Positions 51,244 through 60,100 of a stretch of 64,000 bases of DNA are shown one piece after another. A program made the position numbers and the translations under genes. This stretch comes from JAHBXL01 sp038247555 (GTDB lineage: Bacteria; Planctomycetota; Phycisphaerae; Phycisphaerales; UBA1924), in assembly GCA_038247555.1 (NCBI GenBank), contig JBBRUT010000003.1, positions 1 to 64,000 of the forward strand. The letters run 5' to 3'. How positions within the stretch are numbered: the stretch's first letter is position 1; each line of letters opens with the position of its first letter. The notes beneath the pieces are model-generated. The model was given only the letters and a program-made list of their open reading frames with translations. It ran no database searches and was not told where the DNA came from.

Positions 51244-52335
51244 CTACGCCTCGGCCTCCTGGAGGGCTGAGGCGTTGTCATTTTCGTGGCGCTCATCATC
51301 GCGGCGGAATGCGATCTCTTCGAATCGCGCGATTGCGTCGTAGACCTCGGCGGGCCCGGCGGCGGTGCGGATCGCCTCGCGCCAGCGTTTGCTGGGCGGG
51401 AGGCGCTTGGCGAACCAGCTCACGCGGCGGCGGATCTGGTACATCGCGTAGCGCCCATCGCGGTAGTGGAGCATGAGGTCGAAGTAGCGTTTGACGATTG
51501 CGAGGATGTCGTCGCGATTGGGCGGCGTTTGCTTCTCTTCACCACGCAACAGTGCCCACGCCTCGCGGAAGATCCACGGCGTTGAGAGCGCGCCGCGGCC
51601 GATCATCACGCCGTCGCAGCCGGTGCGCTCGATCATGAGCAGGACATGCTCGGGCTCGGTGACATCGCCGTTGCCGATGACGGGGGTCGCGGGGGAGACG
51701 GCCTTGACGGCTTCGACGACTTCGCGGATGCCGTCGTGGTTGACGACGCCGGTGAACTTCTGCTGGGTGGTGCGGCCGTGGATGGTGATCATGGATGCGC
51801 CGGCTTTCACGAGCTGCGGCGCGAGCCATTTGGCGACGGGTTCGCAGTCGAACCAGCCGAGGCGGAGCTTGGCGGTGACGGGCAGGGTGTCGCCGACCGC
51901 GCTCACGACCGCTTCGACGATGCGCTCGGCTTTGCCCGGGTCGCAGAGGAGTTTGGAGCCGCCATCTTTCTTGGTGACCTTGTCGACCGGGCAGCCCATG
52001 TTTATATCGACGAGTGATGCGCCGTGGTCGCGGGCCCAGCGTGCGCCATCGGCCATGATCGCGGGGTCGGAGCCGTAGAGCTGCATGCCGACGGGGCGGT
52101 CGAGGTCGTTGGTCATCGCGAGGTCGAGCGAGGTGGCGGTGCCGCGGAGCAGGCCTTGGGGGCTGAGGAGGTCGGTGCAGGCGAGGCCGAGGCCCCCTTG
52201 CTCGCGGCAGACCTGGCGGAAGGCGAGGTCGCAATACCCGGCGATGGGCGCGAGGAGGAGGGGGGAGGCGAGCTTGAGGGGTCCGATCTGGAGCACGGGG
52301 AAGGGTACGTGGGCGATTGGGAGGATCCGAAACAC
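51244..52335 (-). CDS. dus: tRNA-dihydrouridine synthase
   Basis: A 363-residue flavoenzyme that reduces uridine to dihydrouridine in tRNA D-loops. The FMN TIM barrel is complete: LASPLLLAPIAGYCDLAFRQ, MQLYGSDPAIMADGARWA, the catalytic-Cys block VDINMGCPVDKVTKKDGGSK, LRLGW, MITIHGRTTQQKF, PVIGNGDVTEPEHVL and GVMIGRGALSTPWIF. A DusB-type C-terminal helical domain (YDGRYAMYQIRRRVSWFAK-like) is present. The start is GTG at 52335 without a visible Shine-Dalgarno. A GCCTC/GAGGC stem overlaps the last codons and may serve in 3'-end formation. Confidence 0.93.
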   Translation of the reverse strand: MFRILPIAHVPFPVLQIGPLKLASPLLLAPIAGYCDLAFRQVCREQGGLGLACTDLLSPQGLLRGTATSLDLAMTNDLDRPVGMQLYGSDPAIMADGARWARDHGASLVDINMGCPVDKVTKKDGGSKLLCDPGKAERIVEAVVSAVGDTLPVTAKLRLGWFDCEPVAKWLAPQLVKAGASMITIHGRTTQQKFTGVVNHDGIREVVEAVKAVSPATPVIGNGDVTEPEHVLLMIERTGCDGVMIGRGALSTPWIFREAWALLRGEEKQTPPNRDDILAIVKRYFDLMLHYRDGRYAMYQIRRRVSWFAKRLPPSKRWREAIRTAAGPAEVYDAIARFEEIAFRRDDERHENDNASALQEAEA

Positions 52336-52827
52336 AAAAGCTGCGCGCGAGACTGACCTGAACAGGGGATAGTGCAGGCGAGAAGATGCGGCGCGGATGG
52401 TGTGACCGATTCGGGCCGCGTGTCGCGATTCAGTTTACCACACGGAGGGAGGGAATGCGAGGAGTTTGTTTGGGTGATTGGGAGGATACTGGGAGGGGTA
52501 GGAAAGTCAGGAGCAAGCTCGAAGGGATGGCGGTGGCGAACAGGAGGCGGGAGAGGCAGCGGCTCAAGCAGTCGTCAACCCCATCGCGACGCACAACGCC
52601 ATCCCAACTCTTCTCAGTGCCTCGCGTCCGCCTCTGTGATCTGTGGTCGAGCGCCCCCCACCCCCCCCGGTTGCAGCGTGAGCATTCGTAGATGCGGTGA
52701 GATTCGCACGGACCCCGCCCAAAGCTGCGGGATCCCTGGCACGTCAAGGCAAAGAAGTCACCGATGCCACCTGCCGGCGTGAAGAGGCTGAGGTGGTAGC
52801 ATTCTTCATCCGCCAAGGAGCCGCCCC
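52336..52827. other. Intergenic region between divergent dus and aldo/keto reductase genes
   Basis: About 490 bp without a supported gene. It contains a direct repeat with the core GATTGGGAGGAT near 52475 (also at ~52314, inside the dus 5' end), a GGGAGG-rich stretch, and C-rich runs near 52660-52672. Short open frames here lack conserved features. No tRNA or other RNA recognised. Confidence 0.5.
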
Positions 52828-53997
52828 ATGCCGACCCCCTCCCGTCGTGATTTCCTGAAACACTCCGCCGCGGCGACGCTTGCCGCTTCTGCGCTGACCG
52901 GGGTTGCCGCGGCAGGGGCCCGCGCGGGGCAGGCCACGCAGCCCGGCGCGAACCCGGCCTTGCCCGGCGAGAAGCCCGCGACCCCCCCGGCCGCGACCCC
53001 CCCGGCCGCGACGCCACCGGCCGCGACCCCACCGGCTGCGACCCCACCGGCTGCGACCCCACCGGCGAAGGTCGATGTGCTGCGTCGGCCGTTTGGCAAG
53101 ACGGATATGCAGGTGGCCATCCTGGGGTTTGGCTCCGCGGAGATCGGGTATGAGCGGACCGACCAGAAGGTGGTTGATGGTATTTTGAACGCCGCGCTCG
53201 ATCAGGGGTTGAACGCGGTGGATACGGCGGAGTGTTATGTCGATGCGGAGGAGCAGATCGGCCGGGCGATCTCGGGGCGCCGCAAGGACTTCTACCTGTT
53301 CACCAAGTGCGGGCACGTCACCAAGGACGGCGCCCGCGGCGACGATTGGTCGAGAGAGGGGACGCTCGCGTCGATCGAGCGGTCGCTGAAGCGATGCAGG
53401 ACAGATGTGCTCGATCTGATTCAGTTGCACTCGTGCTCGCTGGAGACGCTGCAGAAGGGTGAGTGCATTGAGGCGCTCGAAGCGGCGAAGAAGCAGGGGA
53501 AGGTGCGGTACATCGGGTATAGCGGCGATTCACTGGCAGCGAAGTGGGCGATTGAGAGCGGGCGGTTTGATTCGCTGCAGACGTCGGTGAACATCGCGGA
53601 TCAGGAATGTGTGGACCTGACGCTGCCGCTGGCGAAGGCGAAGGGGATGGGCGTGATCGCGAAGCGGCCGATTGCGAACGCCGCGTGGCGGTATGACACG
53701 AAGCCGGACAATGGGTATCACGTTGAGTATTGGGAGCGCTTGCAGGCGCTGAAGTATCCGTTTGCGATGGGGGAGAGGCGTGCGGATGCGGGGCCGGATG
53801 GGGCCGCGGGGACCGCGCTGCGATTCTCGGCGTTCATGCCGGGGGTGACGGTGTGCATCGTGGGGACGAGCCGGCCAGAGCGGTGGCGGCAGAACGCGGA
53901 ACTGCTGAAGGCGGGTCCGCTGAGCGATGAGGTGATGAAGTCGATCCGGGATCGGTGGAAGGAAGTGGCGGGGGCGGACTGGACGGGGAGAACGTGA
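52828..53997 (+). CDS. Tat-exported aldo/keto reductase with Ala-Thr-Pro-Pro repeat
   Basis: A 389-residue protein. SRRDFLKHSAAATLAASALT is a twin-arginine signal. Residues ~51-80 are a repeat of the unit ATPPA, encoded by a 15-bp tandem repeat. The catalytic domain follows: LGFGSAEIGY, the catalytic Asp/Tyr in AVDTAECYVDAEE, the Lys in FTKCGHV and the His in IQLHSC, giving the AKR tetrad, and a C-terminal VCIVGTSRPERW NADPH-binding-like part. The substrate is unknown; export of an NADPH-type enzyme by Tat fits cofactor loading before export. ATG at 52828 has AAGGAG upstream. Confidence 0.9.
   Translation: MPTPSRRDFLKHSAAATLAASALTGVAAAGARAGQATQPGANPALPGEKPATPPAATPPAATPPAATPPAATPPAATPPAKVDVLRRPFGKTDMQVAILGFGSAEIGYERTDQKVVDGILNAALDQGLNAVDTAECYVDAEEQIGRAISGRRKDFYLFTKCGHVTKDGARGDDWSREGTLASIERSLKRCRTDVLDLIQLHSCSLETLQKGECIEALEAAKKQGKVRYIGYSGDSLAAKWAIESGRFDSLQTSVNIADQECVDLTLPLAKAKGMGVIAKRPIANAAWRYDTKPDNGYHVEYWERLQALKYPFAMGERRADAGPDGAAGTALRFSAFMPGVTVCIVGTSRPERWRQNAELLKAGPLSDEVMKSIRDRWKEVAGADWTGRT
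52978..53067 (+). repeat. Six 15-bp tandem repeats in the aldo/keto reductase gene
   Basis: Six copies of GCGACCCCNCCGGCN, in frame, encode the Ala-Thr-Pro-Pro-Ala linker between the Tat signal and the catalytic domain. Copy number may vary between strains. Confidence 0.85.
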
Positions 53998-54000
53998 ACC

Positions 54001-54042
54001 GATGTCGGATGTGGGATGTGGGATGTGGGATGTGGGAATCGG
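54001..54042. repeat. GATGTGG heptamer array
   Basis: Units gatgtcg, gatgtgg, gatgtgg, gatgtgg, gatgtgg, gaatcgg: six heptamers in register, four identical. It starts 4 bp after the aldo/keto reductase stop. Confidence 0.85.
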
Positions 54043-54068
54043 TTACGGGGGCCGGGGGGGCGGGGAAG

Positions 54069-54147
54069 ATTTTGGATTTTGGATTTGGATTTTGGATTTT
54101 GGATTTGGATTTGGATTTGGATTTTGGAATGCGGAGTGCGGAGTGCT
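54069..54147. repeat. GGATTTT / GCGGAGT heptamer array
   Basis: About ten copies of GGATTT(T), alternating 7- and 6-bp units, run directly into GCGGAGT, GCGGAGT. The T-rich units stand out against the GC-rich genome. The same TTTGGATTTTGGAATGCGGAGT junction appears at ~15041-15062. Confidence 0.85.
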
Positions 54148-54350
54148 GGGCGACTCACCAACATGAAGCGGCGTTGTCCTCGTGTTGTTCCCGGTGATGT
54201 CTTTGCGGTGCCCTTGCCGCGAGGCAGGTATGGGCTTGGCATGGTCGGCCGTGCGGAGATTCGTGTGCCGCCCGTGTGACCGCGGGGGGTTCTGCAGGAG
54301 CGGGGCGGGTCTCAAATCGGCGGACTGCAATCTTGTCGGCAGGTTCCCCA

Positions 54351-54356
54351 TACACT
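54351..54356 (+). promoter_or_regulatory. -10 box TACACT, lolC (probably leaderless)
   Basis: TACACT ends 5 nt before the GTG at 54362; no Shine-Dalgarno. Confidence 0.5.
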
Positions 54357-54361
54357 CCTGC

Positions 54362-55987
54362 GTGTACCAATCCCTCCTGACGCGGCGATACCTCACCAGC
54401 AAGATCATGCCACTGCTGGCGATCTGTGCTGTCATGTTCTGTTCGGCCCTGGTTTTGACGACCTGGTCGATCATGGGCGGGTTTGTGGTGATGCTGCTGA
54501 AAGTGGGCCGCGAGATGGAGGGGGATGTCTCGATCGCGTGGCCGACGGCGGGGTTTGCGCATTACGAGGAGCTGATCAAGCGGCTGGAGGCGGACCCGAT
54601 GGTGGCCGCGGCGGCGCCGGTGATTGAGACGTTCGGGATGCTGGTGTTGCCGGATGATCGGCAGTATGGGATTCAGCTTCGGGGCATCGATGAGCGGTAC
54701 GCGAAGGTGGCGACGTACGAGCAGGCGCTGTGGTGGAAGCCGATCACGGAGCCGCTGCCGAAGGACAAGGGGCGCGGGGACATCCGGCTGGACTCGGCGT
54801 GGGCCACGGATCAGGCCGCATCGCTTGCGCGCGATCCGGATATTTCCAAGAAGCAGTTGCAGGAGTTTCGCGGGTTTGAGGAGATGCAGGAGGCCGGGCT
54901 GACGCTGCAGGAGAAGGACCCGATCACGGGTGCGGTGCGGCCCGCGGTGGTGCTGGGGATTGAGCTGTCGGGTTTTTCGCGGCGCGACGCTGCGGGTTTT
55001 TATTCTCCGGCGGATGTGGGCGGTCGGCGCGCGGGCACCGGCGGGTTTGAATGGATGAGCGGGTTCATTCCCAATCACGAAGTCAACATCACCGTCTTGC
55101 CGCTCAGTCGTTCCGGCCGCGCTGTGGGTAGCGTGTCGACGCGGCTGCCGGTGGCCAATGAGTTCCGGACGGGGCTGTATGACGTTGACAAACGCACGGT
55201 GCTGATTCGGCTGGAAGAGCTCCAGCGGATGTTGAACCTTGATGAGGCGGAGCGCCTTGAGAATGCGCCGCCGGCGAACCCGTATGACATCGTGACCGGT
55301 TCTGATGGGAAGGAAGAGACTCCGCGGGCGGGGGTGATCGGCGTCGATCCTGCGCGTGTGACCACGGTGCTCATCAAGGCGAAGCCGGGCTTTGAGCCGG
55401 AGCAGCTTCGCGATCGTGCGCTGGTGATCTATGGGGACTTTGCCGCGGCGTACCCCGGTGAGGTGCCGCGATCGATGGACATGGAGCGTTCCATCACGAC
55501 GTGGGAACGCCAGCAGGCGATGTTCATCGGGGCGGTGAAGCGGGAGACGGCGATGGTGCTGTTCCTGCTGCTGTTCATTTCGTTTGTGGTGGTGTTTCTG
55601 ATTCTGGCGATCTTCTGGGCGATGGTGAGCGAGAAGACCAAGGACATCGGGGTGCTGCGGTCGATCGGCGCGAGCCGGCTGGGGGTGGCGTGGCTGTGGC
55701 TGCGGTATGGGATGTCGATCGGGGTTGTGGGGGCGATTCTGGGCGGGGCGCTGGCGTACTCGGTGGTGTGGAATATCAACCCGATTCATGAATGGATGGG
55801 GCGGGCGATGGGGATTCAGATCTGGGACCCGAGCGTGTACTACTTCCCGGAGATTCCCAGCGAGGTGGTGCCGTGGAAGGCCGCGCTGGTTTTGAGCGGC
55901 GCGGTGCTGTTCAGCGTGCTGGGTGCGCTGCTCCCGGCGGTGAAGGCGGCGCAGATGGACCCGGTCCGTGCACTGAGGTTTGAATGA
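54362..55987 (+). CDS. lolC: ABC transporter permease of the LolC/LolE type
   Basis: A 541-residue MacB/LolC-type permease. One N-terminal membrane helix (~15-40, following LTRRYLTSKIM), a ~350-residue periplasmic domain, then three C-terminal helices with the FtsX core (FLLLFISFVVVFLILAIFW, KTKDIGVLRSIGASR, VGAILGGALAYSVVW) and the terminal LLPAVKAAQMDPVRALRFE motif. With LolD it should extract lipoproteins from the inner membrane or drive a related envelope process. It is longer than E. coli LolC (~400 aa), from extra periplasmic sequence. GTG start at 54362; coupled to the ATPase gene by ATGA overlap. Confidence 0.87.
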   Translation: MYQSLLTRRYLTSKIMPLLAICAVMFCSALVLTTWSIMGGFVVMLLKVGREMEGDVSIAWPTAGFAHYEELIKRLEADPMVAAAAPVIETFGMLVLPDDRQYGIQLRGIDERYAKVATYEQALWWKPITEPLPKDKGRGDIRLDSAWATDQAASLARDPDISKKQLQEFRGFEEMQEAGLTLQEKDPITGAVRPAVVLGIELSGFSRRDAAGFYSPADVGGRRAGTGGFEWMSGFIPNHEVNITVLPLSRSGRAVGSVSTRLPVANEFRTGLYDVDKRTVLIRLEELQRMLNLDEAERLENAPPANPYDIVTGSDGKEETPRAGVIGVDPARVTTVLIKAKPGFEPEQLRDRALVIYGDFAAAYPGEVPRSMDMERSITTWERQQAMFIGAVKRETAMVLFLLLFISFVVVFLILAIFWAMVSEKTKDIGVLRSIGASRLGVAWLWLRYGMSIGVVGAILGGALAYSVVWNINPIHEWMGRAMGIQIWDPSVYYFPEIPSEVVPWKAALVLSGAVLFSVLGALLPAVKAAQMDPVRALRFE

Positions 55988-56889
55988 GCCAGAGCGGCAT
56001 GACAACATCGGCGACGGGCATGGCCGCGAGCGCGGCGCGCGCGAACGGCAGTGCGGCGAACGCGGCGAACGCGGCGAGCGGGGGGGCGATATTGCGGGCG
56101 ACGAACCTGCACAAGACCTATCGCATGGGGCGTGTGAAGGTGCCGGTGCTTCGGGGCGTTGATCTGACGGTGAAGCGGGGCGAGTGGGTGGCGATCCTGG
56201 GGGCATCGGGGTCGGGGAAGAGCACGCTGCTGCACTTGCTGGGGGGGCTGGATCGGCCGGATCGGCAAGGCACAGCAACCGTGTGCGGCAAGTGTAAGTA
56301 CGACGTGAGTGCGCTGGACGCGGCGCGGGCGAGCAAGCGCATCGAGCGGTGCCCGGAGTGCAACGAGCTTCTCCATGTGTCGGGCGGAGCTGTCTCGTTT
56401 GAAGATCGGGAACTCGCGAAGATGTCATCGCGCGAGCTGGATCGGTATCGCACCGAGAGCGTGGGGTTTGTGTTTCAGTTCTATCACCTGTTGCCCGAGC
56501 TCACGGTGATGCAGAACGTCACGATCGCGTCGATGGTGCGGCTGGGCCGCTTTGGCTACATGGCGCAGCGGTCGAAGGTGGAAGCCCGTGCGAGAGGGCT
56601 GCTCGAATCGTTCGGGCTTGGGCATCGGCTGACGCATCGTCCGGCGGAACTCTCGGGTGGTGAGCGGCAGCGCGTTGCAATCGCACGGGCGCTGGCGAAT
56701 GAGCCGCCGGTGCTGCTTGCCGATGAGCCCACAGGAAACCTTGACCACGCAACCGGCGAGACGATCCTCGATCAGATCGCCAAGCACCGGGCGGATGCGG
56801 GGCTGACGATGGTGATGGTGACGCACGACCGCGACATCGCCAAGCGGGCTGACCGGGTGGTCCAGCTGACGGATGGCCGGGTTGCGTGA
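55984..56889 (+). CDS. lolD: LolD/MacB-type ABC ATPase with inserted zinc ribbon
   Basis: A 301-residue ABC ATPase. It has an Ala-rich 35-residue N-terminus, Walker A GASGSGKS (73-80), Q-loop FVFQFYHLLPELTVMQN (~Q165), signature LSGGERQRVAIARAL (223-237), Walker B LLADEPTGNLD, and H281. Between Walker A and the Q-loop a ~35-residue insert holds four cysteines, CGKCKYDVSAL (C101, C104) and CPECNELL (C123, C126), which look like the planctomycete zinc ribbon of the 35956 gene. Usual LolD is ~230 aa without it. A regulatory or docking role for the ribbon is inferred. Confidence 0.9.
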   Translation: MSQSGMTTSATGMAASAARANGSAANAANAASGGAILRATNLHKTYRMGRVKVPVLRGVDLTVKRGEWVAILGASGSGKSTLLHLLGGLDRPDRQGTATVCGKCKYDVSALDAARASKRIERCPECNELLHVSGGAVSFEDRELAKMSSRELDRYRTESVGFVFQFYHLLPELTVMQNVTIASMVRLGRFGYMAQRSKVEARARGLLESFGLGHRLTHRPAELSGGERQRVAIARALANEPPVLLADEPTGNLDHATGETILDQIAKHRADAGLTMVMVTHDRDIAKRADRVVQLTDGRVA

Positions 56890-56925
56890 GTGGGGTCGAG
56901 TTGGCTTGGCGGACAGGGTTGCAAA

Positions 56926-56982
56926 CACTGCTCCAGGGAGCAGTGCCACGAAGAGCTGTAAACACTGCCCTGGGGAGCAGTG
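56926..56982. repeat. Paired palindromes CACTGC...GCAGTG (locus 2)
   Basis: CACTGCTCCAGGGAGCAGTG at 56926-56945 and CACTGCCCTGGGGAGCAGTG at 56963-56982, each followed by GCC, 37 bp apart. Same family and paired arrangement as at 37643-37690. Confidence 0.8.
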
Positions 56983-57036
56983 CCGCCAGAACCCTAATAA
57001 ACTACAATCAGACTTTCGAACCGATGGCGAACATGC

Positions 57037-57076
57037 TTGCAATATGGTTAGTATATGCTAAGCTAGTGTGTACTAA
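57037..57076 (+). promoter_or_regulatory. AT-rich promoter region with inverted repeat upstream of the DUF2339 gene
   Basis: TTGCAA (57037-57042) and TAAGCT (57059-57064) are 16 bp apart and could be -35 and -10 boxes. TTAGTA (57048-57053) and TACTAA (57071-57076) form an inverted repeat over this promoter, a possible operator. The segment is distinctly AT-rich for this genome. Confidence 0.35.
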
Positions 57077-57132
57077 TCTGGGTCTTGGCCTCGGTCTTGG
57101 TAGGCTCGCCCCGCTCACAGGGAGTCCTTTTC

Positions 57133-60100
57133 ATGTCCTCTTCTGACCCCATCAACGGCTCATCGAGCAATCCGCCTGTTGCGCAGCCAGACCCGCGCGT
57201 GGAAGAACTGCTCCGTCGCGTCGCCGCGCTCGAGCAGCGGCTCGCATCGATTGACGTTTCGCAGGCCGATGCGAGCCACATCGAACCTCCACCTGTTGCT
57301 TTGCGTTCCGCCGCGAAGACTGTGCTGCCGGAGACTCACGACGCGTTCATCGAGCGGCTTGCGCATTTCAAGCGAGATGCCCGTGCGCAGCGCATCGGCA
57401 GACCTGCTGCATCGGGTTCTGTGGATGCGCCCGCGGCGGATGTGGTTGCGTCGATACCTTCGGCTGCGAATGTATCCGCGCTGCCCGCGGCCCCTCCGAC
57501 TGCGCCGCCGAAGGCGGTGCCGGATGCGCCGATGCCGGTGATTTATGCTGCGCCGGCGACGTATGCGCCAGCAGTGAGCGTTTCGCCGGTTGTGTATCCG
57601 CCGCCGGTTGTGGTGGGCGGAGCGATGCATGCCGGCATTCCGCCGCGGCCGCCAGTTGCTGTGTCGCCAACTGCTGCGCCCTCTCACGCTGTGCCGCCGG
57701 TTGTCGCACGGCCGAAGCCGCCGACTGCCAAGCCCGCGAAGCCTGCGATGAGCCTTGAGTCGCTGATCGGGTTCAAGGGGTTCATGTTTGTCGGGTCGCT
57801 GATCCTCATCGTCGGCGTCATCATGGGGATGAAGTTTGGCATCGACCAGGGGTGGTTCAAGATGCCGCCCGCGGTCCGCTGCATCGGCGCGGCGATGTTC
57901 GGGGTCTTGCTGCTTGGTGCGGGTGAGTGGGCCCGTCGCAAGATCAACGCGCTGGCATCGGCGGGGCTCTCCGCCGCCGGAATCGCGACGATGTATGGCG
58001 CGGCGTGGGTCGCGTATGGGCACTACGGCCTGGTCGATGCGCCGGTGGGCTTCGCGCTGCTGGGCGCGGCCGCGGCGATCGGCATCGTGGTTGCGCTGCG
58101 GGCCGGGCTGGTCAGTGTCGCTGTCGTGTCACTGCTTGGCGCGTACATCGCGCCGTGGATCGCCACCACCCCCAATCCGTCGCCGCTGGTGCTGCCGGCA
58201 TACCTGATCGCCCTGCTGACGCTCGGGCTTGTGCTCTCGGCGCGGCGGCCGCGCCCGTTCCGCGCGTTGCGCGGCGTGGTGTGGTGGGGCACGGTGATCA
58301 TGGGCACCGCGGCGGTGTTCTACGCGGCGGATGTCGGCAAGCCCATGATCGGGCTGGGCTTCCTCGCGATCGTGTGGGCGGCGGTACATGCGGAGCTGTG
58401 GTACGGAGCTCACAAAGCGCCGGAGGCGTTGGGGCCTGTTGAGGCCAAGGGGCTCTCGTGGCGGGCAACACGCCCGGTGCTGAGCACATTCGCAACGACC
58501 ATGTGGGCCGCGGCGATCGGCGTGTGGTCGTTGTCGTGGGCGACGGGCGGAATCCAGCCACCAGACTGGTTTGTGACCGCCGCGATCGCGGTCGCCGCGG
58601 GCGTGGTGGCGATGATCCTGGCGGGCAACCTGCGTGTGCTCATCGACACGCCGGAGAACGATGGCGAGCGGCTCGGCGCAGCGCTAATGGCGCAGGCGGG
58701 CGCGCTGGTGGTCGCGACGGTGGTACTCGCGCTCGCGGGGCGGGCAGAGGTCCTCGCAGGAATCCTGATCGGCGTCGCCGCGGTCTTCGCGGGCCGCTGG
58801 ATAAAGAGCCGCTCGCTTGATGTCTACGGACTGATCGTGCTGGCGCTCACCGTGGGTCGGATGGTCATGTACGACTCGTGGCGCGGCACGATCATCGGGC
58901 CGAGGGCGCTGGGCAGCGTCTTCCTGGGGTTGTCGATCACGGAGTGGACGCTGCTGATGTGCTTCGCGGCGGCGGGCTGGGCCGCGGCGGGTGTGCTGCT
59001 GGTGCGGTCGCAGGCATCGGGCATGTGGCGATCACTCGGCGCGGCGTGCATGGCCATCGCGCTCTGCGTGGCGTTTGCGGGATTCATCTCGCCGCACTCG
59101 GAGATGGTGTCCGTGCTCGTGCTGGCGATCCTCCTGTGCGTCGGCGCATTCGGCGTCGGCAACGCGGTCGGTTCCATCGGCTTTCTGGTGATCGCGATGG
59201 TCGCGATGGCGGCATCATGCGTCGCCGCGATCGGCTTGCAGGCGCAGCGGCCCGAAACCATCTCGTGGGCCTGGCAGGGCGGCGGCATCATGCTCTCGCG
59301 TTGGGGCATGGCGATGCTGCTGGCGGCGCTGGCGTGGGCGGGCTTCGCCGCTGTCTTGCGAAAGAACTGGACTGCGCGGGCCGCGGAATGGAGTGCAGCG
59401 GTGATCGCGTGCGCAGCCGCCGCCGGGGTGATGCTCTTCCTCTCGGTGCTTGCGCCGGGTTCACACACCGGGCCGGTCGCGTGGGTCTGGCTCGGCCTTG
59501 GGATCGGACTCTTCGCGGTGCATCACCTCTTCCCGAGGCTGGCGATCGATGTCATGGGGTTCGCCGGCCTGCTCGCGGCCACTGGCCTGTGGGCGATCAC
59601 CTATCTCCCGAGCGACTGGGTCGGGTCTGCGCGCCCGATCGGGCTGCACCCCGGGCTTGTGCAGGGCCTTGCGCTTGCCGCGGCGTTGTGGTGCAGCGCG
59701 GTGGTGCTTTGGAAGCGCTCGGGCAAGGTGGGGGCGGCGACGTTCCCGGAAGCTTTGCGCTCGGTTGTTGCCGGCGCGGTGGGGCTGATCTTCATCTCCA
59801 CATCGCTTGAGGTTCGGCGCGCGGCGATGACGTGGTTTGCCAGCGGGGCTGATGATTTTGGAGAGCGTGCTGCGCTCTCCATCTGGTGGGGCCTGTTCGG
59901 CCTTGCGCTCATCGGGGTGGGCTTCTGGCGGAGGGTGCCGCTTGTGCGTCACTCCGGCTTGGCTTTGATGGCCATCGCCGCGGGCAAGGCGGTGATCTTC
60001 GATCTGGCGGATGTTCCTGCGGGGTGGCGAGCGGCGTCGTTCCTTGGGCTGGGCCTGATGATGCTGGCCGTTGGGTTGGTGTATGCCAAGGCGCACGCGA

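Larger units (their letters stand above)
53998..54361. other. Intergenic region carrying heptamer arrays, upstream of lolC
   Basis: About 360 bp with no supported gene. It contains GATGTGG and GGATTTT/GCGGAGT heptamer arrays (listed separately) and, at its end, the TACACT box of lolC. Reading frames through 54180-54360 lack conserved features. Confidence 0.6.

Noticed and set aside
52336..52827. tRNA or small RNA in the dus upstream gap
   Set aside because: No cloverleaf, no T-loop consensus and no terminator-flanked hairpin could be found by eye.
54001..54147. CRISPR array
   Set aside because: Units are 6-7 bp without spacers and no cas genes are present; these are simple tandem heptamers.
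54155..56428. 757-aa minus-strand frame across lolC/lolD
   Set aside because: Pro/Arg/His-rich shadow; lolC and lolD are intact on the plus strand.
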